Shown: positions 1-5,527 of the stretch, piece after piece | Position numbering within the stretch: the stretch's first letter is position 1 | Layout of the letters: each line of letters begins with the position of its first letter | From: Candidatus Zipacnadia bacterium | GTDB taxonomy: Bacteria; Armatimonadota; UBA5377; JALGUK01 | Assembly (NCBI GenBank): GCA_029820875.1 | Contig: JALGUK010000249.1 | Span: 1-5,527, forward strand | Reading direction: 5' to 3' | DNA length: 5,527 nucleotides | Notes under the pieces: generated by a model | The model's input: only the letters and a program-made list of their open reading frames with translations | The model's database searches: none | Told to the model about the DNA's origin: nothing | Made by a program: the position numbers and the translations under genes

Positions 1-63
1 GGGCAGGAATTCAGCGGGGCCTTCGAGAAGCACCCTACGGCCCTGGACTTCGTCTGGAGATGA
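1..63 (+). CDS. 3' end of an unidentified upstream gene (partial)
   Basis: Frame 1 is open from the window edge and ends at a TGA at 61-63. It encodes only 20 residues, beginning GQEFSGAF and ending ALDFVWR. Almost every codon ends in G or C, as in the neighbouring genes, which supports real coding. Its stop overlaps the ATG of the next gene in an ATGA arrangement (60-63), the usual sign of translational coupling inside an operon. Too little is visible to name a family. It could instead be a chance open stretch, but the ATGA overlap and the codon bias make a true gene end more likely. Confidence 0.5.
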   Translation, partial: GQEFSGAFEKHPTALDFVWR

Positions 64-784
64 TTCCTTTGCAATTTGCCTCGATTTCGGTCAATCTCGC
101 TGACCGTCCCCTTCCAGATGCGCTGCCCATCATCGCAGCCGGCGGCGGTGCGCCGCTGATTGAGATATGGGGCGGCAAGCCCAGTCACTTTCGCCCGGAT
201 GATCCGGAGGACGTGCAAAGAACAGTGCACGCGCTGGCCGCCGCCGGTATGCAGGCATTCGCCATCCACGCTCCATTCAGCGCGCCTGACGAGAACCTCA
301 CGGCGCCAGATGAGGCGAACCGCCGACGCGCAGTGCAAAAGAACTGCGAATGTATCCTTGCAGCCTCCCGGTTGGGCGCATCTGTCGTGGTTATCCACCC
401 GGGCGTGAACATGGGGGCATCAGCCGCCTGGCGGAGACCGCAGAGGCTAACGGCGTTCGCGTAGCCGTGGAGTCATTGCCTCCGGCATACCTGGGCGGAC
501 AGATTGAGCAGCTCCGCGAAATCGTCGACGGAGTCGGGTCGGAGGCCGTGGGAGTCTGTCTGGACACCGGCCATGCTCACCTCGGCGGCGATGTCGCGGA
601 GTGGATACGTGCCCTGGGAAGGCGCATAATCGCCATTCATCTGCATGACAATGACGGCAGTGTGGGTGACGCCTTGCGCGAGTTAGGGTTCTCAGAGCCC
701 ATCACACTCGAATCGGGGCCGGTTGAAGGGTGGACGTTCTCGCGGCTCAAGGAGCAAGCCGCCAAGTTGCTCAACATAACCTGA
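60..784 (+). pseudogene. Sugar phosphate isomerase/epimerase-like TIM barrel protein, frameshifted
   Basis: The gene is read in two frames: an N-terminal part from the ATG at 60, running to a premature stop at 464, and a C-terminal part in a different frame that ends at the TGA at 782-784. The N-terminal part has early barrel strands (FASISVNL, LIEIWGG, FAIHAPF, VVVIHPG). The C-terminal part continues with RLAETAEANGVRVAVESLPP and holds what look like all four metal ligands of the xylose-isomerase-like/AP-endonuclease-2 family: Glu in AVES, Asp and His in CLDTGHAH, His in IHLHDN, and the final Glu in TLES. Such proteins interconvert or epimerise sugars, inositols or related polyols in the cytoplasm; the substrate here cannot be told. 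One added G in the run at 413-417 would join the frames as HPGVNMGGISRLAE and give a 241-residue protein. That is somewhat short for the family, mainly between the HPG strand and the next helix, so a longer lost piece is also possible. The start is chosen for the ATGA overlap with the upstream stop; the GGAG just before it is too close to be a good ribosome binding site. Whether the break is a real mutation or a sequencing error is not decidable here. Confidence 0.82.
411..420 (+). other. Frameshift site in the isomerase/epimerase gene
   Basis: The sequence ATGGGGGCAT contains five consecutive G (413-417). Upstream of it the protein reads well in the frame of position 60 (VVVIHPGVNMG). Downstream it reads well only in the frame of position 401 (GISRLAETAEANGV). 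Restoring the frame needs 1 or 3n+1 extra bases. A homopolymer of G is a common place for indels, both in sequencing and in nature. It is not a canonical X-XXY-YYZ minus-one slippery heptamer, so programmed frameshifting is the least likely explanation. Confidence 0.75.
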
Positions 785-813
785 GTGCCAACGCAATCCC
801 TGCGTGCGAATCC

Positions 814-820
814 AGGAGGG
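814..820 (+). promoter_or_regulatory. Ribosome binding site of the first secreted paralogue
   Basis: AGGAGGG lies 6 nt before the ATG at 827. It decides the start: an in-frame GTG at 785, directly after the upstream stop, would add 14 residues ahead of the signal peptide and has no such site. Confidence 0.85.
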
Positions 821-826
821 AGAATA

Positions 827-2056
827 ATGAGCGTATTCAAGCATGTGCATGTTGTATTGTTCTCCTGCAGCGCCGTCTGGTTCATCACGGTGGCTGGGAG
901 TGCATCAGCCGATATTACGACCGTCACGAAAGGGCCTGCGGACCTCGTTGCCCCGCCCAGTTCAGCCACGGCAGGGACTATGCGTTACGGCCTAGGCTTT
1001 CCGTTCCAGGTTGCGCCGCGCAAGGCGGCCCTTTTCTGCAACCTGCGCCTGGAGGGCGTACCTATCAGCGATTTCGAGAACGGCACCGACGTAATCCTCT
1101 TTGACGACCTTTCGAGCATCAGTGCCGATGGCGCAATTCCCATCTCCCGGAATGAGAAATTGATGGATGCGACAAGCAAGAAGCAGCATATCATCGTCAA
1201 ATATCCGGTAGTCGGCGGCTTTGTACCGCTTGGCGCGGTGCGCAAGGACGGGTCCGCGCATCCCCACGCCGGAACGGGCTTCGGCATCTGCGCCGGGCTC
1301 GAGTTTCCTACGGACGAGAACGGCCTTTTTACGTGGAACACAAAGTTCACCCGTCACCTGGAGGCCCAGCAGTACACTTACGACGGCCATACATTCCGGG
1401 TGCTCAGAAGCGAAATGACGAAAGCAGGCAGTCTTCTGCCCATAGCCGACTCGACGTGGCGAATCGTCCAGAACGGCTTGACCAACGCCATACCGGACGA
1501 GGACGATATGCTTCAGCCGGTCGTCGCAAACAACGGCGGGGCCGATGTCTCGGGTGTCGTGCGCTGGAAGCGTCGCTACGGGCTATGGCGACCGGTCTCG
1601 TTTGTCCCGATCACGCCCGCAGGCGAGTCATGGGTTGAGGCGAGCCTGATACGTGACCTTGACGGTTCCCTGCTGTTTTCCGCCCGCGGCTACGGTCAAG
1701 AGGCGAGCAACATGATTCGAGTCTGGCGCTCGGCGGACGGCGGTGCCGGATGGGAACTGGTGATTCAAGTGCCGCAAGTGCGTGCCAACGCGGACCGGTC
1801 AGCGCTCGAGGAGCCGGTCATCGCGCGGGACGCGCTGGCGGAATTCGGGCCGGCACCGGGAGGGTCCAAGTGGATGGTTGACCACCCCAATGCGGTGACA
1901 CTACGGTTGGCCGACGGACAGTGGCACAACGTGCTGGTCTATCGGATTCTCGTGCAAAAGGAGCACCGCGGCGCGGCGCCGCCTCCGCAGACGGGGTGCT
2001 ACGTGGAGGAGGTGCTCTCAGATGGACCGACAGCACCGCCGTGGAGGTTTGATTGA
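827..2056 (+). CDS. Secreted sialidase/BNR-like beta-propeller protein, paralogue 1
   Basis: A 409-residue exported protein. The N-terminus is a Sec signal peptide: Lys5, a hydrophobic stretch at about 8-23, and an ASA cleavage site after residue 28. Cys14 (LFSC) is a poor lipobox and lies inside the hydrophobic core, so a lipoprotein is unlikely. The mature part looks all-beta. Residues 271-287 (EASLIRDLDGSLLFSAR) resemble the 'E-P-S...DG-L...R' strand of sialidase-type propellers, and residues 302-309 fit the Asp-box pattern SxDxGxxW. Other marks are GGFVPLG (130-136), HPHAGTGFG (145-153) and ADGQWHNVLVYR (362-373). It aligns along nearly its whole length with the next gene, at roughly 40-50% identity by eye, but lacks about 33 residues around 320-324. 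It sits 42 bp after the isomerase gene and 29 bp before its paralogue, so co-transcription is likely. A role in binding or cleaving an extracellular glycan is inferred from the fold signature; no enzymatic activity can be assigned, and a complete sialidase active site was not identified. Confidence 0.87.
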   Translation: MSVFKHVHVVLFSCSAVWFITVAGSASADITTVTKGPADLVAPPSSATAGTMRYGLGFPFQVAPRKAALFCNLRLEGVPISDFENGTDVILFDDLSSISADGAIPISRNEKLMDATSKKQHIIVKYPVVGGFVPLGAVRKDGSAHPHAGTGFGICAGLEFPTDENGLFTWNTKFTRHLEAQQYTYDGHTFRVLRSEMTKAGSLLPIADSTWRIVQNGLTNAIPDEDDMLQPVVANNGGADVSGVVRWKRRYGLWRPVSFVPITPAGESWVEASLIRDLDGSLLFSARGYGQEASNMIRVWRSADGGAGWELVIQVPQVRANADRSALEEPVIARDALAEFGPAPGGSKWMVDHPNAVTLRLADGQWHNVLVYRILVQKEHRGAAPPPQTGCYVEEVLSDGPTAPPWRFD

Positions 2057-2071
2057 CGGCCTTTTCCGGCC

Positions 2072-2079
2072 AAGGAGGG
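2072..2079 (+). promoter_or_regulatory. Ribosome binding site of the second secreted paralogue
   Basis: AAGGAGGG lies 6 nt before the ATG at 2086. It favours this start over the in-frame TTG at 2053, which overlaps the preceding stop codon and would put 11 extra residues before the signal peptide. Confidence 0.85.
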
Positions 2080-2085
2080 CTTAGC

Positions 2086-3417
2086 ATGAATCGTACTGAC
2101 AGGCAGCGCATCACTTCCCAGACCATCTTATACATGAGTTTTCTGCTATTGCTGACAGGGGGGTCTTTAGTGTCAGAGGGCGCCCAAAGCGAGATTCAAA
2201 ATGTCACAAGGAGCGCTGTACGCTTGCCGGGACCGCATCAGCAAACCCCGGAACGGACTAGCAGGTACAGCGTGGGCGTCATCTTCCAGGTCGCACCCCG
2301 CCTTGCGGCCATCTCATGCAGCCTGCGCGTCCAGAACATCGTCGCCGTCGACTTCGAGGACGGCAGCGACTTAATCCTATTTGACGACCTCGACCATCTG
2401 AAGACCGGTTCGGCCATTACGCTTTCGCGGAGCCACCTGATTCAGCATCCAGAGACCTCGGAGCCGGGAATGGTCCTGAAGTTCCCGATTATCGGGGGTT
2501 TTGTGCCGCTCGGTGCCAAGCGGCCCGACGGCTCGGAGCACCCCCACGCGGGCACCGGCTTTGGGATAAATCAGAGCATCTCTCTTGCCCTCGATTCCAA
2601 CGGAGCGCCCAACTGGAAGTCGCAGTGGAGCCACGAGGTTGAGGTGCGGCAATTCACCTATGACGGCCGGCACTTCCGCGTCGTAAAGCTGCAGACGATG
2701 ACTGAAGCGCACCCACTTAGAGCAGGTCAGTCGGGGTGGATGATTACCGCCCCGGGGCTGACAACGGCCATACCGGACGGCGACGACCTCCTTGAGCCTG
2801 TCTGGGCCGTGCGCGACGGGAAGCGGGCCGCCGGAATCTCGCGATGGAGATGGACACAGGCCGGCTGGTCGCCCGTGGCGTTCAATCCGGTGACCCCTCT
2901 GGGCCTGTCATGGTTCGAACCCAGCCTGATTCGCGATGTAGACGGCTCTTTTCTATTTTGCGCGCGAAGAAGCCATGATATCACCATCTGGCGCTCCACG
3001 GACGGCAGGGAATGGGCCGTAGCAGTCAGCGTCCCAAAAGTTCGCGAGGAAAGCCCTGTATGTCTGAATCAGACCGCCAGCGGTGTACCCTATGTCGCGG
3101 CAAATCCCCTCGGACATGGACGGGAGCGCCTGTCCCTGTGGCCGCTGAACCCCAAGCGGTCAGGTTTAGAGCCTCCGCTTGTAGTACGGGACGCACGCGA
3201 GGAGTTCGGAGAGAGTGTCAAGGGCGTCTATTGGTGCGTGGACCATCCCATCGGCACCACCGTCCAGTTGGCCGACGGACAGTGGCACCACCTGCTCGTG
3301 TATCGAGTTATGGCTAAGACACCCCGCCGGGGCCCGGAGCCTCTCCCCCAGACAGGCTGCTACATCGAAGAGGTAACCGCGGCCGGCCCGGTCATCCCCA
3401 CCTGGAAGTTCGAATAA
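2086..3417 (+). CDS. Secreted sialidase/BNR-like beta-propeller protein, paralogue 2
   Basis: A 443-residue exported protein and tandem paralogue of the preceding gene. A signal peptide is clear: Arg3, Arg6 and Arg8, then a hydrophobic core at about 14-29 (ILYMSFLLLL). The cleavage point is less sharp, probably between residues 30 and 33, and there is no lipobox. Shared blocks are FQVAPRLAA (67-75), GGFVPLG (137-143), HPHAGTGFG (152-160), a sialidase-like strand FEPSLIRDVDGSFLFCAR (277-294), a degenerate Asp-box in WRSTDGREW (302-310), RDAREEFG (368-375), ADGQWHHLLVYR (396-407) and a C-terminal QTGCYIEEV. Residues 321-358 form a segment absent from paralogue 1, including GVPYVAAN and RLSLWPLN, and look like an extra strand pair or blade part. 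The best structural guess is an extracytoplasmic beta-propeller that binds or acts on a glycan. The exact family and any catalytic residue are not established. It is the last gene of the plus-strand group; its TAA is 11 bp from the stop of the opposing gene. Confidence 0.87.
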   Translation: MNRTDRQRITSQTILYMSFLLLLTGGSLVSEGAQSEIQNVTRSAVRLPGPHQQTPERTSRYSVGVIFQVAPRLAAISCSLRVQNIVAVDFEDGSDLILFDDLDHLKTGSAITLSRSHLIQHPETSEPGMVLKFPIIGGFVPLGAKRPDGSEHPHAGTGFGINQSISLALDSNGAPNWKSQWSHEVEVRQFTYDGRHFRVVKLQTMTEAHPLRAGQSGWMITAPGLTTAIPDGDDLLEPVWAVRDGKRAAGISRWRWTQAGWSPVAFNPVTPLGLSWFEPSLIRDVDGSFLFCARRSHDITIWRSTDGREWAVAVSVPKVREESPVCLNQTASGVPYVAANPLGHGRERLSLWPLNPKRSGLEPPLVVRDAREEFGESVKGVYWCVDHPIGTTVQLADGQWHHLLVYRVMAKTPRRGPEPLPQTGCYIEEVTAAGPVIPTWKFE

Positions 3418-3428
3418 CAGGGGGACGC

Positions 3429-5009
3429 TTAGAAGGTTTGTATAACTTCAAGCAGGTACGGCCCATCCGCGTCAAGGGCACGCCGGAAGGCTGAGGGGAA
3501 CTCCCGCCAGTCCTCAACGCGTGCCGCCTCGATGTCGAAGCTGCCAGCGAACTGCACGAAGTCGGGGTTAATAAGCTCGGTTCCGTAGGAGTGGCCGTCG
3601 AAGGCCTCCTCCTGAATCAACCTGATGCTCATGAACGCGTTGTCGTTGAAGACCACAATCGGTATCTTCAACCCAAGCTGCACCACCGTCGCCAGCTCCT
3701 GGGCGGTCATCATGAATCCCCCGTCAGCACCCACCGAGACCACCTGACGCTCCGGGAAAGCGATTTTTGCGGCGATCGCCGACGGGAGCGCGAACCCCAT
3801 CGCCACAAACGATGGCGAGTAGTGAACCGACCGCGGCAGGTAGGCCGGCATGTTGATAAGCGGGTGATATCCGAACCGGCACACGTCGAACATCAGAATC
3901 GCGTCGCGCTCCACCATCTCGCGGATTTGCCGGGTGATAATCGCGTCGGGGGCCTCATTGTGCTCAAATGCTTCCCGCATTGCCTGAATGGGACCGAGCC
4001 ACTCGTCGGCACGGGAGGTGCAACCCCGTAACTGGTCTATCAACGCCTGCAGCGTCAGCTTGGCATCCGCGACAATGCCCACCTCCGCAGGATAGTTCTT
4101 GCCAATTTCGGAGGGGTCAATGTCCACATGAATCAATCTCTTCGGCAGCGGTACTGTCCACGATTGGAAGGCGATTTCGGTGAACCGGCATCCTACGGCG
4201 AGAGCCACGTCCGCGCGCGCGATGAGGTCCTTGCAAGCCGGCCTGGCCGTGGTGCCGCCCGCCAGAGGCTGGTCCTCGGGAATGATTCCCTTGGCCGAAA
4301 GCGTCGTGAACACCGCCGCCCCCAGAAGCCTCGAAAGCTCGGCCACTTCGTCAGCAGCCTCGGACGATACCGCCCCACCGCCCGCGAAAATGACGGGCCG
4401 CTCGGCCCTCCGGAGCATCTCCGCCGCCCGCTTGATTGCGTCCGTATCCGGCGCGGGCCGCTCGGGTATGGTCGGCGGCGGGATTTCCACGTCCGTCTTC
4501 TGCTTCTGCACGTCATGCGGGATTTCCAGATGCACCGGTCCGGGCCGGCCCGACGTCATCTCCACGAACGCCCGTTCCACCACGGCCGGCACGTCCCGGG
4601 CGTGCTCGATACGGTTGTTCCAGCGGGTTATCGGCGCTGTGAAAGACAGCTGGTCCATATCGTGAAACGCGCCGCGGCCCATCATGCCGGTCTCGACCTG
4701 GCCAGTGACCATAAGCAGCGGGACTGAATCCGAAAAGGCATTGGCCAAAGGTGTGGCGGCGTTCGTAAGTCCGGGACCCGCCGTGGTAATGCACAGCGCA
4801 GGCCGTCCGGTGACGCGCGCGTATCCATCGGCGAGGAACCCCGCCGCCTGCTCGTGGCGGACGGTTACGTACCGGATTTCGGGCGTGCGCCGCAAAGCGT
4901 CGAAGACGCCGATGATATGGCCGCCGGGTATCCCGGATGCGAAGGTGATGCCACGTCGCTTCAAGCACTCAACAAGAAGGTCAGCCGCAGTTCGCTCGGA
5001 CACAGACAT
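3429..5009 (-). CDS. Thiamine-diphosphate-dependent enzyme, acetolactate synthase-like
   Basis: A 526-residue cytoplasmic enzyme of the acetolactate synthase/pyruvate oxidase superfamily. The order is N-terminal Pyr domain (about 5-170), central domain (about 188-325) and C-terminal PP domain (about 355-520). The catalytic Glu is Glu53 in TVRHEQAAGFLADGYAR, followed by ITTAGPGLTNA. The central domain shows VIFAGGGAV and HVDIDPSEIGKNYP. The ThDP/Mg site is GADGGF (Asp429) with FNDNAF 26 residues later, a common variant of GDG...NN. True acetohydroxyacid synthases carry AFQE and an RPITK-type stretch; here these are AFHD (114-117) and APITR (125-129), and no small regulatory subunit gene is nearby. 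The DQ...APITRW stretch resembles unassigned or carboligase/lyase-type members (benzaldehyde lyase and relatives), so 'acetolactate synthase' would be a family name only. Likely chemistry is decarboxylation or carboligation of a 2-oxo acid or aldehyde. The length is slightly below typical IlvB proteins, and no break is seen. The start has a purine-rich GGAAGAAGGG just upstream. It follows the cupin gene by 56 bp, probably in one transcript. Confidence 0.9.
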   Translation of the reverse strand: MSVSERTAADLLVECLKRRGITFASGIPGGHIIGVFDALRRTPEIRYVTVRHEQAAGFLADGYARVTGRPALCITTAGPGLTNAATPLANAFSDSVPLLMVTGQVETGMMGRGAFHDMDQLSFTAPITRWNNRIEHARDVPAVVERAFVEMTSGRPGPVHLEIPHDVQKQKTDVEIPPPTIPERPAPDTDAIKRAAEMLRRAERPVIFAGGGAVSSEAADEVAELSRLLGAAVFTTLSAKGIIPEDQPLAGGTTARPACKDLIARADVALAVGCRFTEIAFQSWTVPLPKRLIHVDIDPSEIGKNYPAEVGIVADAKLTLQALIDQLRGCTSRADEWLGPIQAMREAFEHNEAPDAIITRQIREMVERDAILMFDVCRFGYHPLINMPAYLPRSVHYSPSFVAMGFALPSAIAAKIAFPERQVVSVGADGGFMMTAQELATVVQLGLKIPIVVFNDNAFMSIRLIQEEAFDGHSYGTELINPDFVQFAGSFDIEAARVEDWREFPSAFRRALDADGPYLLEVIQTF

Positions 5010-5065
5010 ACCCTTCTTCCTGACGCCGAGACGATTGCTCTCAGCGTCGGCGGGTTCAGGAATGC

Positions 5066-5422
5066 TCAGACGGCTTGCGTTGGAGAGCTGATTAACAGCA
5101 GTTTAAGCGGCTCCCAGTCGGTATTGAGCGTCGAATGGTAGGTCCCCGCGGGGATGCGTACAACTGTCCCGGGCTGCAATCGGCCTTTGTCGGCCCCTAC
5201 AGTCTGTTCACCACACCCCGAAATCACGTATAGGAGAATATCCGTTTGCGGATAGTGGGTCCGAGGCCGCTCCTCACCGGGCTGGATGATTTCCACGGCC
5301 ACGCTGACATGTTGCGAGCCGTTTATCTGCGGCCCGGCAAGCCACTTCATCGCTCCCCAGGCGGTGAGCAGTGTCTCCACGTCATCGGGATGGACGAAAA
5401 CTCGCTCTGACAACTCAGACAT
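5066..5422 (-). CDS. Small single-domain cupin protein
   Basis: A 118-residue protein with one cupin barrel. Motif 2 is complete: from Gly85 it reads PGTVVRIPAGTYHSTLN, matching G(X)5PXG(X)2H(X)3N with His96. Motif 1 is weak: after PGEERPRTH (His56) the second His is Pro58 and the usual Glu position holds Ile or Leu (HYPQTDILLYVISG), so only two of the four typical metal ligands are plain. It may bind metal through substitutes such as Asp61, or work as a metal-free binding or isomerase domain. No signal peptide is seen, so it is presumably cytoplasmic. It is the first gene of the minus-strand pair, 56 bp upstream of the ThDP enzyme, which suggests a supporting role in the same pathway, for example in substrate or product handling; this is inference from context. 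The start is supported by AGGGAG 6 nt upstream. Confidence 0.85.
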   Translation of the reverse strand: MSELSERVFVHPDDVETLLTAWGAMKWLAGPQINGSQHVSVAVEIIQPGEERPRTHYPQTDILLYVISGCGEQTVGADKGRLQPGTVVRIPAGTYHSTLNTDWEPLKLLLISSPTQAV

Positions 5423-5527
5423 ATAGCGCTCCCTGGATCAAGTATAACCATAGTAAAGCTTCCCCGCCGAAGTTCGTTTATCCTGCGAGGATATTGCGTT
5501 GATTCGCTGTCTGCAGTTCAATATAAA
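5423..5527 (-). promoter_or_regulatory. Probable promoter-bearing leader of the cupin/ThDP-enzyme pair
   Basis: This 105-bp stretch upstream of the cupin gene holds no credible gene and is visibly AT-richer than the rest of the window. On the minus strand it contains TATACT (complement of 5441-5446), one base off the TATAAT consensus, but without a recognisable -35 box at normal spacing and very close to the ribosome binding site. TTGAAC (complement of 5516-5521) is also present without a good partner. An ATATTG/CAATAT inverted repeat lies at 5491-5496 and 5519-5524. A promoter is expected here from gene order; no specific element is proven. Confidence 0.3.
5429..5434 (-). promoter_or_regulatory. 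Ribosome binding site of the cupin gene
   Basis: Read on the minus strand this is AGGGAG, 6 nt before the ATG whose first base is 5422. The spacing equals that of the two secreted-protein genes. Confidence 0.75.

Noticed and set aside
413..417. Programmed minus-one frameshifting at the G5 run
   Set aside because: There is no canonical slippery heptamer and no obvious downstream stimulatory stem was found by eye; a plain indel is simpler.
785..826. GTG at 785 as the start of the first secreted protein gene
   Set aside because: It adds 14 polar residues before an otherwise normal signal peptide and lacks a ribosome binding site, while ATG 827 has AGGAGGG at 6 nt.
837..868. Lipoprotein signal (LFSC) in the first secreted protein
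   Set aside because: Phe before the Ser-Cys is atypical, and the hydrophobic core continues past the Cys to a good ASA signal peptidase I site.
992..1390. Open frame on the minus strand inside the first secreted protein gene
   Set aside because: It lies wholly within a gene with a signal peptide and a clear paralogue and has no family features of its own.
2058..2071. Rho-independent terminator between the two secreted protein genes
   Set aside because: The stem is only 4 bp and is followed by the purine-rich ribosome binding site rather than a run of T.
2053..2085. TTG at 2053 as the start of the second secreted protein gene
   Set aside because: It is a rare start codon, overlaps the previous stop, and has no suitable ribosome binding site; ATG 2086 has AAGGAGGG at 6 nt and begins a proper signal peptide.
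4128..4727. Long open frame on the plus strand opposite the ThDP enzyme gene
   Set aside because: It is a 199-codon antisense shadow of a strongly supported gene, very rich in Arg, Pro and Gly, without recognisable domains; the same holds for other opposite-strand frames at 3591-4031 and 4180-4665.
5441..5446. TATACT as a -10 box for the cupin gene
   Set aside because: No -35 element is present at 16-18 bp, and transcription would begin almost on the ribosome binding site; it is kept only as a remark in the leader entry.

Overview
The window is about 5.5 kb of GC-rich, gene-dense bacterial DNA in two converging gene groups. Strong AGGAGG-type ribosome binding sites about 6 nt from the starts, cleavable signal peptides and short intergenic gaps all indicate a bacterium. 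The lineage cannot be fixed from sequence alone. The mix of secreted propeller-like proteins, a xylose-isomerase-like TIM barrel protein and an unassigned thiamine-diphosphate (ThDP) enzyme would suit an uncultured carbohydrate-using lineage such as the Planctomycetota or a relative, but that is only an inference. No RNA gene, mobile element, CRISPR array, or phage or defence gene is visible.

Plus strand, 1-3417: a likely operon. The last 20 codons of an unidentified gene end at 63 and overlap by ATGA (60-63) with a sugar phosphate isomerase/epimerase-like gene (60-784). That gene is broken in this sequence by a frameshift near a run of five G at 413-417. Forty-two bases later comes a secreted protein (827-2056), and 29 bases after it a second secreted protein (2086-3417). 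The two secreted proteins are clear tandem paralogues. They carry sialidase/BNR-like repeat signatures (an Asp-box and an 'E-x-S-L-I-R-D-x-D-G-S' strand) and a shared HPHAGTGFG motif. The first lacks about 33 residues that the second has.

Minus strand, 5422-3429: a two-gene unit read towards the first group. A small single-domain cupin (5422-5066) is followed after 56 bp by a ThDP-dependent enzyme of the acetolactate synthase/POX superfamily (5009-3429). The enzyme keeps its ThDP catalytic core but has lost residues typical of true acetohydroxyacid synthase, so its substrate is open. The two groups meet tail to tail with only 11 bp between stop codons. The last 105 bp (5423-5527) is AT-richer, holds no gene, and probably carries the promoter of the minus-strand unit.

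The plus-strand set may link an extracytoplasmic glycan-facing protein pair with cytoplasmic sugar or polyol metabolism. The minus-strand pair looks like a small unit for a 2-oxo-acid or aldehyde carboligation/decarboxylation. No direct link between the groups is shown beyond adjacency. The least explained items are the paralogous secreted pair and the ThDP-enzyme/cupin pair.
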